From the NCBI GenBank assembly GCA_963585895.1, contig OY757921.1, forward strand, positions 82,326,732-82,390,731: DNA of 64,000 nucleotides, given 5' to 3'. Made by a program: the position numbers and the translations under genes. Below, piece after piece: positions 1-10,029 of this stretch (positions are counted from its first letter, which is position 1; each line of letters starts with the position of its first letter). This DNA is from Sepioteuthis lessoniana. Its lineage: Eukaryota; Mollusca; Cephalopoda; Myopsida; Loliginidae. The notes beneath the pieces are model-generated. The model did no database searches. It was given only the letters and a program-made list of their open reading frames with translations, and was not told where the DNA came from.

Positions 1-598
1 TTTTTATCTATTATTACAGAAATGCTATAAAATTGCATAAATATATATGTAAGAGGCGCACTTATTTTTGGACAGCTACATATTTTAATTTTATGCTCCA
101 GGGTTTTGTTATGAATAATAACTAATGAGTTTAGTCATGAATAATAGATAATAATAAGTTGGGTAATCTATAATTATTAAAAATAAATCTTGATAGCATT
201 TGTTTAGAAGAAAATTGACTTTTTATAAAATTTTTAGATGTGTACTCATAGTATACATATGAATACATAAGTAGTGTTGAAAATGATAGATAAAAAATGG
301 CTTTTTATTATCATCATCATCATTATTATTAATATTTTTTCAATTCAATAGGTTTTCTTTCTAGGTTACATATGGTTCTTGTTCCTGATTATAACAAGAG
401 AATGAATCAATGGACAGAATTCCCCTACCCAACCAAAAAATGGACAATTTTTACACTCTGTTGAACCACATATGTACTCTTGTATAAAATAAGAAAAATT
501 AAATTTTAAAAATTCAATGCTTAAATCATATAATGTATATCATAAACCTGTTACTTACTAGAACATTCTTATATTGATATACAAGAATGTACATGTGT
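1..598. other. AT-rich stretch, no gene seen
   Basis: Both strands carry only short open frames and simple AT-rich sequence, including a short run of ATC/ATT triplets near 310-335. No exon, tRNA or repeat family member was recognised. Confidence 0.6.
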
Positions 599-600
599 GC

Positions 601-601
<1 letters not shown>

Positions 602-635
<34 letters not shown>
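602..635. repeat. (TA)n microsatellite
   Basis: Uninterrupted TA dinucleotides. The surrounding open frame on the minus strand translates to IYIYIY and is an artefact of this tract. Confidence 0.95.
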
Positions 636-636
<1 letters not shown>

Positions 637-802
637 TTGTTTCCAAGTTCTCTTAAGGTTCAATTCTTTCTTTAAAAAATTACTGACTGAATAAGAAATT
701 AATTTTGAGTGAAAAATTACAAGTTGGGACAGAGAAAGAAGATTTGAAGTAAGTAACGAAAATAACAATACTGTCATATACTGTATAATATAGGTTTTTT
801 TT

Positions 803-990
803 TCTGGTTTGATTTCTTTGTTTAATGTTATATCAACCTTTGTGGGTTATTTGATGACATAGCCATTCTTGCAGAAGAACAGTAGTGGTACTATTTAACT
901 AATAGCTGGAAGAGAATAAAGTGGTTCATACCTTAAACAAGGATATTAGTGAGAAAGTGAACCACTCTACCATGGGAACTCTATCAAATA
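803..990 (-). mobile_element. SINE-A copy, internally deleted
   Basis: The plus strand reads the tail first: TTTGATTTCTTTGTTTAATG, then the stem-loop (ATATCAACC...GGTTATTTGATG), then the core ending AAGTGAAC. It jumps from there to CCATGGGAACTC, the 5' edge of the head, so most of the tRNA-like head including box B is missing. Confidence 0.75.
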
Positions 991-1172
991 TAGGTAACAC
1001 ATTTCATCATGACAACTTTTTTAAAAAATTTGAGAGGGTATGTATATCTTAACAATATCATAAGCTAAAGAAAAGAATAAACATGGTAAGGTCTGTGTCT
1101 TCCTGTATACTATCAGGAAGGGACAGACATTCTTTTGTGAAGTTAAAGAAACATGTGCCCTGTTCTGTAAAG

Positions 1173-1748
1173 GTTTGGTTTGGTTTGTTGGTTTTATGGC
1201 ATATCAACCTTTGTAGGTTATTTAATGCCAAATCCATTTTTATGTAAATAATCTGTTCTATTTAAAACAATTCAGTTTAGCATAAGTACACAGTTTAATT
1301 GTCAAAAACATTTCCATTTCAAACTATTCAAGCAGTTATATGTAACAATTCAGTTAAGTGTAAATACAGTTTTAATGTCAAAAAACAGTTCTATTTGAAA
1401 TAATTCAGTTAAGCATAAGCATGCAGTTTAAATGTAAGTACGGTTTAATTGTAAAAAACATTTTTATTTCAAGCTATTCAGTTTACTCAAACAATTCATT
1501 TTAGCATAAGTATGCTGTTAGTTCTATTTAACCCATAGATAGGGCCCTATCAGGTGCTACCACTCCGGGCCAGAGTGGACCAGGGAGCAATGGCTATAAA
1601 GGGGTACTCCGCATTCACCAAAGCTCTAGCACTGCTGGAACCTCACCATCAGATTGTTTAGTGTCATATCAGGACACTCGTTAGGGGGGGTCTTACCCCT
1701 CTGCAGAGGTGCAGTCAGCGTATTCTACAGCCCCAGATGACTGGGCAA
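1173..1748 (-). mobile_element. Retroposon D, full-length copy with target duplication
   Basis: A 576-bp element bounded by a perfect 12-bp duplication TGTTCTGTAAAG at 1161-1172 and 1749-1760. On the plus strand it begins with GGTTTGG repeats and the stem-loop TGGCATATCAACC...GGTTATTTAATGCCA. A series of short tandem units around AATTCAGTTTAG follows, then a conserved GC-richer block containing GATAGGGCCCTATC and CCTCTGCAGAGG, ending at CTGGGCAATG. The duplication and one-ended tail point to LINE-mediated retroposition. No tRNA box A/B pair was found, so the RNA ancestor is unknown. Confidence 0.85.
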
Positions 1749-1760
1749 TGTTCTGTAAAG

Positions 1761-2122
1761 GAACAGAAAATGTTTATACATTTTATACAAGTTTGTTCTA
1801 ATTATTTTTGTTATCAGCTGTATGTTTTTTTGTTTTTATTTTGCGCATGTCTATGTGTGTGCATATATTCTTTAATCTTTAGCTTCCGCATTTTTGTATA
1901 TATCAGCAATATGTATATAGTGGTAATAAAAGTGTGGTTATATAAGTGTTATATATCTCTCCTGAAATTGAGTTAACGCATTTTCTTCTCAAAGAGTTTA
2001 TGGTATCATAAGGAAGTTTACACATAAGCAAGTGATTAAAAATGAATTATCAACAAGAAAACCCAATCAATGTATGCTGACACATTTAGCAAATTACATA
2101 TAGGCCAAGAGGTCACTGGATT
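1761..2122. other. No gene seen
   Basis: AT-rich sequence without a recognisable exon or repeat. An open frame overlapping its left part runs out of the D element and its translation has no recognisable domain. Confidence 0.5.
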
Positions 2123-2157
2123 TTATATATATATATATATATATACATATATATAAT
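2123..2157. repeat. (TA)n microsatellite
   Basis: TA dinucleotides with one CA interruption, directly abutting the single-arm foldback relative that follows. Confidence 0.9.
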
Positions 2158-2253
2158 GAAAGTAGAAAAACAGAATAATCCAAATTAGATGAATTTATGG
2201 TGATGTAAAGCCAATGTTAAATGTTTCAGTTTCAATAACCTTCATCAAGACTT
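2157..2253. mobile_element. Single arm of a foldback element
   Basis: Sequence such as AAATGTTTCAGTTTCAATAA and CCTTCATCAAGACTTT closely resembles, in reverse complement, the right arm of the foldback at 32726-32991. Like that copy it sits against a (TA)n tract. Only one arm is present here. Confidence 0.55.
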
Positions 2254-2329
2254 TGATTTCATATATATATAGCGTACATTGCACATGTGTGTTGCAGTTA
2301 ATTATATATATAACATGAAATTAATGATC

Positions 2330-2503
2330 TATGTGGCATAATGGTTATTATCATTAGGAAACAGAGTTCAAATCCTGGATGAGGTTGTTTGCATTTCACT
2401 TCACTCAAATTGACTATAGGTAAAACAGTAGGATTCGACAATCGAGCCTTTGTAGGCAACTGGTCTAAGAGGAGTAAAAAATCTGAATTTAAAAACTGAG
2501 GAG
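2330..2503 (+). mobile_element. SINE-B copy, decayed
   Basis: The head TGGCATAATGGTTATTATCA with a box B-like GAGTTCAAATCCTGG is followed by a shortened core. The tail region GGCAACTGGTCTAAGAGGAG matches other SINE-B copies. The 3' end is missing. Confidence 0.7.
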
Positions 2504-2706
2504 GGTTGTTCAGAATATCTCTAGCACATAGGTAGATGATTCTTCTTTTATCAACTTACCCAAAAAGAATGCTTGATTCTACACAGGCCTTCATTACTAT
2601 AAACAATTCACCTGTGCAGGTAGTCCAATGGCTGACATATTTAACTAAACTGGTTAGCCCTTATGTGTCAAGATCAACAAGTGGGTTTATTTTATATATA
2701 TATATA

Positions 2707-2943
2707 TCATCATATCGTGCTGGCAGCACGGATATCCCTGACCCTCTCTCGCCACTCCTCCCAATCGTTCATCGCCCTAGGTAGGTCTTCAGGACAACAA
2801 CCTGTATCCTCACTTAGCTGCTGAATGTATGTTCGAGCTGGTCATCCTGCTTTTGCGCGGCCATGTGTGGAGATCCATAAGAGTACATCTCTTATGAGTT
2901 CATCTCTGCTTCTCCAGCAGTGTCCTGCATGTCTGGTTCGTCA
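2707..2943 (-). mobile_element. RTE LINE, 5'-truncated 3' end
   Basis: Reverse complement matches the last ~235 bp of the LINE at 22.6-25.8 kb, from the region encoding GHCWRSKDEL to the terminal ATG-rich tail (seen here as TCATCATATCG). Many substitutions and a broken frame make it a dead copy. A (TA)n tract at 2695-2706 adjoins its 3' end. Confidence 0.85.
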
Positions 2944-2948
2944 AAGAC

Positions 2949-3197
2949 AATTTATTGGCCTTGTCGGTAGGGTGTTTACCAATGGCCTGGAGAACCAGGG
3001 TTCAATCCCAGGTCAAGTCATACCAAAGACTCAAAAAATGGTACTTGATGCCACCTTGCTTAACACTCAGCATTATAAGGTAAGGATCAAGGGTAAAGTG
3101 GAGCAATTCAGGGAAAAGAGTAACTCTCTCCCCAACACTTACTTGTGGCTAATGAAAAGGGAGCCTTCAGGTCACCCTCGCCTATGGTCGCCAACTT
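2949..3197 (+). mobile_element. SINE-C copy
   Basis: Box A TTGGCCTTGTCGGTAGGGTG and box B GGTTCAATCCCAGG are both present, followed by the usual body (CTTGATGCCACCTTGCTTAA) and the 3' end GTCGCCAACTTTA. It begins directly after the RTE fragment and runs into a (TA)n tract. Confidence 0.85.

Positions 3198-3222
<25 letters not shown>
3195..3222. repeat. (TA)n microsatellite at a SINE 3' end
   Basis: The SINE-C terminal CTTTA passes without a break into TA dinucleotides, suggesting the tract grew from the retroposon tail. Confidence 0.85.
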
Positions 3223-3229
<7 letters not shown>

Positions 3230-3259
3230 CACACACATATATTTATATATGTAACAATA

Positions 3260-4238
3260 GAAGGAATGTAAACAAGAAAAGTTTTTGCATAAAAAAAGTG
3301 CTTGATGCTATGGCAGAGCAGATATAAAGCCAAAAAAAAATATACATGCATTAAAATTATGGAAGACATAACAGACACTGGAATTCTGTGGCTTTAAGTT
3401 TACACAGTCATTATACAAAAATGACTGCTTTGGATGATATTTTAATACTACTCATGTAATGTACTATATTCACAGTCTGTTAGGAACATTATGTGAAGCC
3501 CATAAGACATTTCCATCAGTTGATTGCGCAAACCACATGAAAGTTAAAGTATTGAACTTATAGTGTCCATAATTTTTTAGGTTATATATGTGGATGTGTG
3601 CATGTATGATACAAAGTATATGTGACTTCATTTCTCTGTAAATTTTGTCATGTTAATTCAAACAGATATATAGAATTAACAATTGAATTCTGTTCAAATT
3701 TGACGAATATCATCATGGTAAAATTAACTTGGTAGTACTAAGTTTGGCAGAATTCACAGATACTTCAATCTGATCCAAGGCAGACATATCAATCTTGACA
3801 TGTTTCACAGGCACAATGCATGTGTGAGCATATAACCCAATTATCATAAAAGTGCATGTTTGAATATGATATACATCACTGGGCAGGCAGTTTTGGTTGT
3901 TTGATGTATGTGCAGTCTCTGTATCGTATCAAATAAAATTATACACAAAAATTATGCACATGTTTAATTTGATTCTATTAAGAATCATGTGTGTGGGAAA
4001 AGAAAGAATCAGATTTGTAACACTTTCTTTCATGACACAAGTCTTTTATCAACATCTCTTTGCGATCATTCTAGCAGGATAAAAGCAGTAATGAAAGATA
4101 AAATCAAGCTTTAATGTTAGATCTTTAGTCACATGACTTTCAATCAAGTTAAATCAGTTAACATCTCTTGCTAACCTGTCTCTTGGTTAATGCGATTTTC
4201 TTATTTTACTTTTATTTCAGTTAGTTCAATTAGCCCAT
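3260..4238. other. No gene seen
   Basis: About 1 kb of unique-looking AT-rich DNA with only short frames. No splice-flanked exon, repeat family or RNA gene was recognised. Confidence 0.5.
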
Positions 4239-5020
4239 AAGGTCACACTCAGTAAATAAGAGGAATGTTTTGTTTAAAAAGAAAAAGACAAAATATTTGT
4301 TTTTCAGAAATTCTTTTCCATTAAATGTACCCTCTGCATTAAATCAATGCAAAAATTATTTCAATCTCGCAAAATTTGTTTGGAGGCTCTTCCAAATGGC
4401 AGCGAAATAAGCAAAGTGCTACAGGCTTGAACAGAAGTTGGCCATTTAATTTTTTGTTGGCTGAAAAGTGCAAACCATGTGAAATTGACAGAAGAATGTG
4501 TTGCATGTACAGAGAAGCATGTTTTATAATTTAAAAAAAAAAGCTTTTAAAATGGGTTAAACATGGGTTTTCTACTTTGAGCCTTAGTCAAAAAGAAAGT
4601 CTATGGAGTAGAAGTAAATAAAGTAAAGTTGGCAACCATAGTTGAGGGCGACCCAAAGGCTCCTTTTTCAACACTGAGGTGATGGAGAGGGCGCTACTCC
4701 TTGCCCCAAATTTCTCCACTTTACCCTTGATACATACCTTATAATGCTGAGTGTTAATCAAGGAAGTATCAAGTACTATTTTTTTAAGTCTTTGGAATGA
4801 CTCGACCTGGGATTGAACCCTGGTCTCCTGGGCCATTGGCGAATACTCTACCCACAAGACAATGAGCGAATGGCAAAGAAAAAGTTGTAGCAGCCAATGA
4901 AGAGGATCATGCTGACAGTCTTCTGGGTCAATATTGATTTCAATGAAAAGGTGCCAGGGTAAACAGTGCTTTCTGTTGCCAACTTCTAAAGAAAAATTCA
5001 ACTTATTTAATAAATGACAC
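4239..5020 (+). mobile_element. mariner-type transposon remnant
   Basis: Frames near 4440-4520 read LAEKCKPCEIDRRMC, typical of the mariner transposase DNA-binding region. Near 4895-5000 a second frame reads KRIMLTVFW and INIDFNEK, typical of the C-terminal catalytic half. The ends (GGTCACACTCAGTAAATAAG; TTATTTAATAAATGACAC) are decayed versions of those on the copy at 59954-60933. A SINE-C is inserted inside and most of the transposase is lost. No active protein is possible. Confidence 0.7.
4617..4867 (-). mobile_element. SINE-C inserted in the mariner remnant
   Basis: The plus strand begins with the SINE-C tail (AAAGTTGGCAACC) and ends with the complement of box B (GGGATTGAACCC) and box A (CACTCTACCCAC-like). 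It splits the transposase remnant, so it is the younger insertion. Confidence 0.85.
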
Positions 5021-5740
5021 TTGTACATTGTTCTACATGTTTGTACATACAACTATTATGTATTTCTAACTAGGATCAGAGTGTAGCATCTGTTTGGTCC
5101 TAGCTCTTCAAAGTTAGATTTTCTGACCAAGAATCTAAACTATTAACAACTTGTGTGTATGTACAACTGTTTTGCTTTTCTACTAAGGATCAGTGTAGAA
5201 CCCATATCCAATCTTTAGCTTGTATGAGAAAAAAGCAAGGACAAAAAGCTTAAGGATATATTATTAAATAGATAAGAAGCACAGCATGTGACACTATAAA
5301 ATTACTGTTTGTGTGGAGTTCTTGCTATCGGTATGTAGACGGCTAGCAAAATTCCCTAAACTAAACCAAAACAGTTCAGTTTTCAGGCTTGACATGATTT
5401 TCCCTGTTTCTTCCTGGTGGATTCTCTCAAGCAGACTTTCTTGCACTCCAACTCCTTAGCATATCTCTGACTACACCTGTATATAAGCAACAGTGAATAT
5501 TTCCCTATTCTGGTCTTAGGTGACTCATAGACTGGACATAAAAATATTACCAGACTGTATGTCTCTTGGACACCCTAAAAAGTGTAACAATAAAATTGAA
5601 GTTATTTAAGTTATGACTCAGCCTTATCTGACCATCTTCACTAAGACTGGGAGAAGTGGATGAGTGGTTCACACACAAAATACATACAACCACACACACT
5701 CAACACATCCACACAGGTATTTCCAGGCCCCTTTATGGAT
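5021..5740. other. No gene seen
   Basis: AT-rich sequence with no open frame of note and no repeat family recognised by eye. Confidence 0.5.
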
Positions 5741-5743
5741 AAA

Positions 5744-5787
<44 letters not shown>

Positions 5788-5905
5788 GATATATATATAT
5801 ATATATACACATATATTTATAATTATCTATGATTAACTTGTAACCATACATATATGTACACACACAGATATATACATACATATATACATACATACATACA
5901 TGCAT
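5744..5905. repeat. Compound (CA)n/(TA)n/(TACA)n microsatellite
   Basis: CA dinucleotides (5745-5775) pass into TA/GATA-rich sequence, then into TACATACA tetramers up to about 5905. The long open frame here is a low-complexity artefact. Confidence 0.9.
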
Positions 5906-6270
5906 GCATATACCTACACCAACTCATATATCTATTGTGATATGCATATACACATTCATTTGTACACATATATACCTAACTCTATATAATACCACACAAA
6001 TGTTCCAATGTCACAATATCTACATATTTGGAAAGAAGACAGAAGAGTTTTTGGTAGTCTCTCTCTAAATGAAAATCAATTTTTCTTCATCATAGTTTAT
6101 ATAATTCTAACATTTCTTCTTAATATGTTATATCAATAAGAGTAGCATTTACAGTAAAGAAAATCCACAACCCAATCATACACCTTCAAATATCATTTAT
6201 CCATATCTATTTTGAATTCATTAAAGAGACAACTGAACATTTCAATTACCTCTGCAGCTATGTCATCTTT
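5906..6270. other. No gene seen
   Basis: AT-rich DNA following the microsatellite. Nothing was recognised. Confidence 0.45.
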
Positions 6271-6274
6271 AACC

Positions 6275-6432
6275 AGCTATGGGTAAATCATAGGGCAGAC
6301 TGATTTCATAAATCATGCTGAGACAACCATTCATGGAGAAAGAAAATCCTCAATTCAAACCAGTTTCACTTAAAAACTAACCTTTTGTTGCATCCTGCCT
6401 GTGGAAGAGGGGTTGGGTAAATACATTCAACA
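6275..6432 (+). mobile_element. SINE-B copy, decayed 3' half
   Basis: It contains the core AGCTATGGGTAAATCATAGG, the tail piece TTCAAACCAGTTTCACTTAA, and the SINE-B 3' end GAGGGGTTGGGTAAATACAT. The head is absent. Confidence 0.65.
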
Positions 6433-6529
6433 TACGGGCCAGTCTATACAAAACCTAGTAAGTAAAAACAAGTGATCAATCCCCATGGAAGAGGCAGACT
6501 GATACCTCAAAACTTTGGTAAAGATATAT

Positions 6530-6690
6530 CCCCCTGCCTTAATCAGTAAATAATAGGGATAATGGCTTCTCTAGACCTAATAAGGGCAACAGGAAAACAA
6601 CTGGGAATTCAAACCTGCTGTACTCTGCTTTAGAATTGACTTTGTGTCAAATCCTACCCATGGTGGAGGGGGTTAGGTAAATGCATGAAT
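6530..6690 (+). mobile_element. SINE-B copy, decayed 3' half
   Basis: The core relic, AATTCAAACCTGCTGTACTC, the GTGTCAAATCCTACCCATGG region and the 3' end GGGGGTTAGGTAAATGCATG are visible. It lies in tandem behind another SINE-B fragment. Confidence 0.65.
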
Positions 6691-6699
6691 TAAATTATA

Positions 6700-7305
6700 C
6701 TTTTTCAACTCTATTTAAAATCATGAATTTGGAGAATAGAAGTTTATGTTGAACATTTAGAACAGTTTTGTCAGTGTATCATATTCCTCTACTATCACTA
6801 AGGGGCAATATTTTTAGAATTTCAGTTAAAGCCTGACATGTAAATGTTGAAATAAATTCTTTTATACAAAATTCCTCTTAGTCTATGGCTTTTACCATTC
6901 TTTAAAATTGCAATATTCAATAAGCTGTTATTAGTTCAACTTGATTCTCAGCATTTTGTTTCTTAAATGATATGGCTACAGTTAGATAATTTTTAAATCT
7001 TTTATACAACACTTGAAAATATTCAATAGGCTTATCTTTACCTTTCAGATGTAGAACAGCAAGATGTTCTTACAACAGACTTGGTTTCATTGCTTTGTTA
7101 GAAAATGTCTTGTGGCACTGTAAACATATTGAAAGTTGCTGGTTTCTAATAGATTCAATAAAATCCATTTTCTCATACTCAAACAAATAGCCATGTAAAT
7201 TTTTTGGGGGAGACATTTGGGGGAAAGTAAATTGATGCACAAAATACAAAAATTCAGAAGAGCACAATCATATGAAAACTGTTTTCTATCTTATATTGCA
7301 GAGAT
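6700..7305. other. No gene seen
   Basis: AT-rich, no recognised gene or repeat family. A minus-strand frame around 7070-7267 has no recognisable domain. Confidence 0.45.
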
Positions 7306-7310
7306 TTTCC

Positions 7311-7545
7311 TGGTTTTGTTTGGTTTGATTTCTTCATTTAATGGCATATCAACCTTTATAGGTAATTTAATGCCAAAACCATCATTGTAGAATGACAGTG
7401 GTCTCACTATTTAATCAACAGCTGGAGGAATAAGTGAATTTATACCTTTCCCAATAATATTAGTCCAAAGGTGAATGCAAATATCACAAATTGAGTTCAA
7501 ACTTGCTTATTATGATGTCAAAGTCCAACATGTTAGCCACTGTTG
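7311..7545 (-). mobile_element. SINE-A copy at the edge of a head array
   Basis: Tail, stem-loop (GGCATATCAACC...GGTAATTTAATGCC), core (ACCTTTCCCAATAATATTAG) and box B complement (TTGAGTTCAAACTTG) are all present. The head region then continues into a tandem array of partial heads. Confidence 0.85.
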
Positions 7546-8005
7546 CAGGGACCCCTCCCCAGTGCTTACAATGATGTTACAATTCAGTATGTTGGCTTCT
7601 ACACCATGGAGACTTGCCCCACCTTGCTTATGATGATGTTGCAATTTAGCATGTTTATTACTACACCATGGGGAATCACCTCCCCACTGTTTACTACAAT
7701 GTCACAATTGTGTATACTAACCATTATGTCATAGAGACACACTTGCCTCTACCTCACTTAGTATGATGTAGTAATTCAGTATGTTAGTTAGGACACCATG
7801 GGGAATCACTTCCCCACCGCTTACAACTATGTCACAATTCAGTATGTTAGCTACTACGCACTGGAAACTCACCCCACTTCACTTACTATGACGTCACAAT
7901 TTAGCATGTTAGTTACTACACCATGAGGAATCACCTCCCCACAGCTTACTATGATGTCGCAACTCTGTATGCTAGCCACTAACCCATGGAGACTACCTCT
8001 TATAG
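7505..8005 (-). repeat. Tandem array of partial SINE-A tRNA-like heads
   Basis: Eight units start near 7505, 7564, 7626, 7689, 7756, 7819, 7881 and 7944, with spacing of 59-67 bp. Each reads about as GCTTACTATGATGTCACAAT, then CAGTATGTTAGCTACTAC, then ACCATGGGGA. The complement is the box A half of the SINE-A head (TGGTGTAGTAGCTAAC-like). Box B is present only before the first unit. Units alternate between a CATGGGGAATCACC form (3, 5, 7) and a GGAGAC/GGAAAC form (2, 4, 6, 8), which suggests a two-unit higher-order period near 126 bp. The open frames here are by-products of the array. Confidence 0.85.
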
Positions 8006-8007
8006 TT

Positions 8008-8636
8008 TGGTTTGGTTTGGTTGTTTGGGTTTTATGGCATTTCAACCTTTGTAGGTTATTTAATGCCAAATCCATTTTCATTCAAATAGTCAGTTCTATT
8101 TCAAATGATTTAATTTAGCATGAGTACAGTTTAATTGTCAAAAACAAATTTCTATTTCAAGCTATTCAGTTTATTCAAACAGTTCTAATTCAGTTTAGTA
8201 TAAGTACATATTTTGGTTACACACAGTTAAATGTCAAAACAGTTCAATATTAAACAATTCAGTTTAGTGTAAGTATAATTTCAATGTCAAAAACAGTTCC
8301 ATTTCAAACAATTCAGTTGACCATAAGCACACATTTTAAATCTAAGTACAATTAAATTGTCAAAAACATTTCTATTTCAAGCTATTCAGTTTAATCAAAC
8401 AGTTCTAATTATAACAATTCAGTTTAGCATAAGTATGCAGTTTAGTTCTATTTAACCCATAGATAGGTCCCTATCAGGTGCTACCATTTTGGGCCAGAGT
8501 GGACCTGGAAGCAATGGCAATGAAGGGGTGCACCGCATTCCCCAAAGCTCCAGCATCATTGGAACCTCATCATCAGATTTTTTAGTGTCATATCCAGGAC
8601 ACTCATTGGAGGGGGTCTTACCTCTCTGCAGAGGTG
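8008..8636 (-). mobile_element. Retroposon D, 5'-truncated, with target duplication
   Basis: Bounded by TCTTATAGTT at 7998-8007 and 8637-8646. It has the stem-loop tail, a long run of AATTCAGTTTAG units, the conserved block from ACCCATAGATAGG, and stops after CTCTGCAGAGGTG, so the 5' terminal ~45 bp of the 1173-1748 copy are absent. 5' truncation with a target duplication is typical of LINE-driven insertion. It landed at the end of the SINE-A head array. Confidence 0.85.
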
Positions 8637-8776
8637 TCTTATAGTTCAAATGCCCATCAAACCATTGACTACTTTAAGATTTGTTCATAAAAAATGCTTA
8701 AGTTAATGATTATGATTTTTAAAAAATAGTAAACAAAGCTTTATTTATTTACTTGCCTATTTCTTTCACTTAGGGA

Positions 8777-9040
8777 CGCACTTAGCATAATGCTTACTCT
8801 CATAGGAAATGGAATTAATGACTTGAGGTTAAATCTTGGAAGAGACAGTTTGTGTTTTACTTAGCACTAATATCCTTGGAAAAACACAGATCCATCTGTT
8901 CTCCCTCTAGCTACAAGCAAATAGAAGAGCAGACTGGGTTCTAAAGTCTTGTTTTGGCAACCAGTCTAGGAGAAAAAAATTTAAAGATTGAGCTTTTATC
9001 GCATCCTGAGTATCGTAGAAGGGTTGAATAAATACATACT
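8777..9040 (+). mobile_element. SINE-B copy, decayed
   Basis: Head relic CTCTCATAGGAAATGGAATT, core CACTAATATCCTTGGAAAAA, GCAACCAGTCTAGGAG, and the 3' end GAAGGGTTGAATAAATACAT are present in order. Box B is weak. Confidence 0.7.
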
Positions 9041-9187
9041 TTGATAAAACTATATAAAGATATGTTGATTTTACAAATAGAAAACATAAAACTAATCTGA
9101 CCATATCTGTTTCTCACACACATAAACAAAAAATACATCACCCACACACAAATACACTCATACATACAAAACATCCTACACACATAC

Positions 9188-9207
9188 ATACATATATATA
9201 TATATAG
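9188..9207. repeat. (TA)n microsatellite
   Basis: Short TA tract. Confidence 0.75.
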
Positions 9208-9250
9208 ATTTATATTAATTTGAATTTCAAAGAATAGATGGGCCAAAAAG

Positions 9251-9390
9251 GCTGAAATAAAAAGCAATGAAGTATTGTTACTTATGAAAAAATACATAGA
9301 AGAATGAAAATAGATCACTCTTGAAAATGGAAGCAGAAATTTACTGAGCTAAGCTTAGCTTGGTAAAAAGCCAAAATATTAAAGCATCCC
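9251..9390 (+). repeat. Left arm of a 140-bp inverted repeat pair
   Basis: The segment from GCTGAAATAAAAAGCAATGA to TTAAAGCATCCC is repeated in reverse complement at 10211-10350 with modest divergence. Shared landmarks are AATAGATCACT and GAGCTAAGCTTAG. The repeat's nature is unknown. Confidence 0.75.
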
Positions 9391-9662
9391 ATCAACTTAA
9401 TACATGAGCAATGATATATGAAACTGATTTGCTAACCAACTTAGGATTAGTGCTATAACTAATACTATCAGTTCTCCTTTTCTGCAAAATCAGTGACTGC
9501 AGATATGGGGTTATATGGTACTAATAGCAAGGAATAATCTCTGATGTAACCTGTTATAAAAGGCCAAATATGGATTGCTTTTACAAAGCAAGATAGATGG
9601 CTCCTATCATTTACTTGAGGAGAAGAAGAACTGGATTCATGCCTTTTTCAAAGGGCAGTAAT

Positions 9663-9947
9663 TGTTGTACTCCCTACATAATGGACACACCCTCTTCTAT
9701 AAATACATGTCAATGGAGCATTGACCAGAGTTCACCAGAGTCAATCCAGACCCACGTGATGTGTTCATGTGTAATACCACTTGCATAGTGGACAATAGTC
9801 ACTACCCGACTGGACACTCAGCTTCCTATTAACTAACTACAGTCTAACCAAGTTCACTTGTATCTTGTTTCTGTTACTTGAATATATATGTTTTTCTATC
9901 TACCTTTTGGTGTTCCTGATGTCTTTCTTTTTGCCAGCATCACAACA
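9663..9947 (+). mobile_element. Solo LTR (LTR-1), 285 bp
   Basis: It starts TGTTGTACTCC and ends CATCACAACA, with the short inverted ends typical of LTRs, and is flanked by a 5-bp duplication GTAAT (9658-9662 and 9948-9952). A TATA-like CTATAAATACATG lies near the left end and sets the tentative orientation. A second copy lies at 57559-57828 in reverse. No internal retrotransposon sequence adjoins either copy, so they are probably recombination products. Confidence 0.75.
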
Positions 9948-10029
9948 GTAATGTTACTTGAATGCAAATTATCAAAGCATGAATTTTGAACTCAGTTAGC
10001 TAAGTATATTTTGATAACCATTAAGCCAC

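Noticed and set aside
2825..3271. 148-residue plus-strand frame
   Set aside because: It crosses an antisense RTE fragment, a SINE-C and a (TA)n tract, so it is not a gene.
4588..5052. 154-residue minus-strand frame
   Set aside because: It is made of SINE-C sequence joined to antisense mariner sequence.
7505..8005. CRISPR-like array
   Set aside because: Units are about 63 bp, contiguous and diverged, with no alternating constant repeat and unique spacer; the DNA is eukaryotic and the unit is a SINE head.
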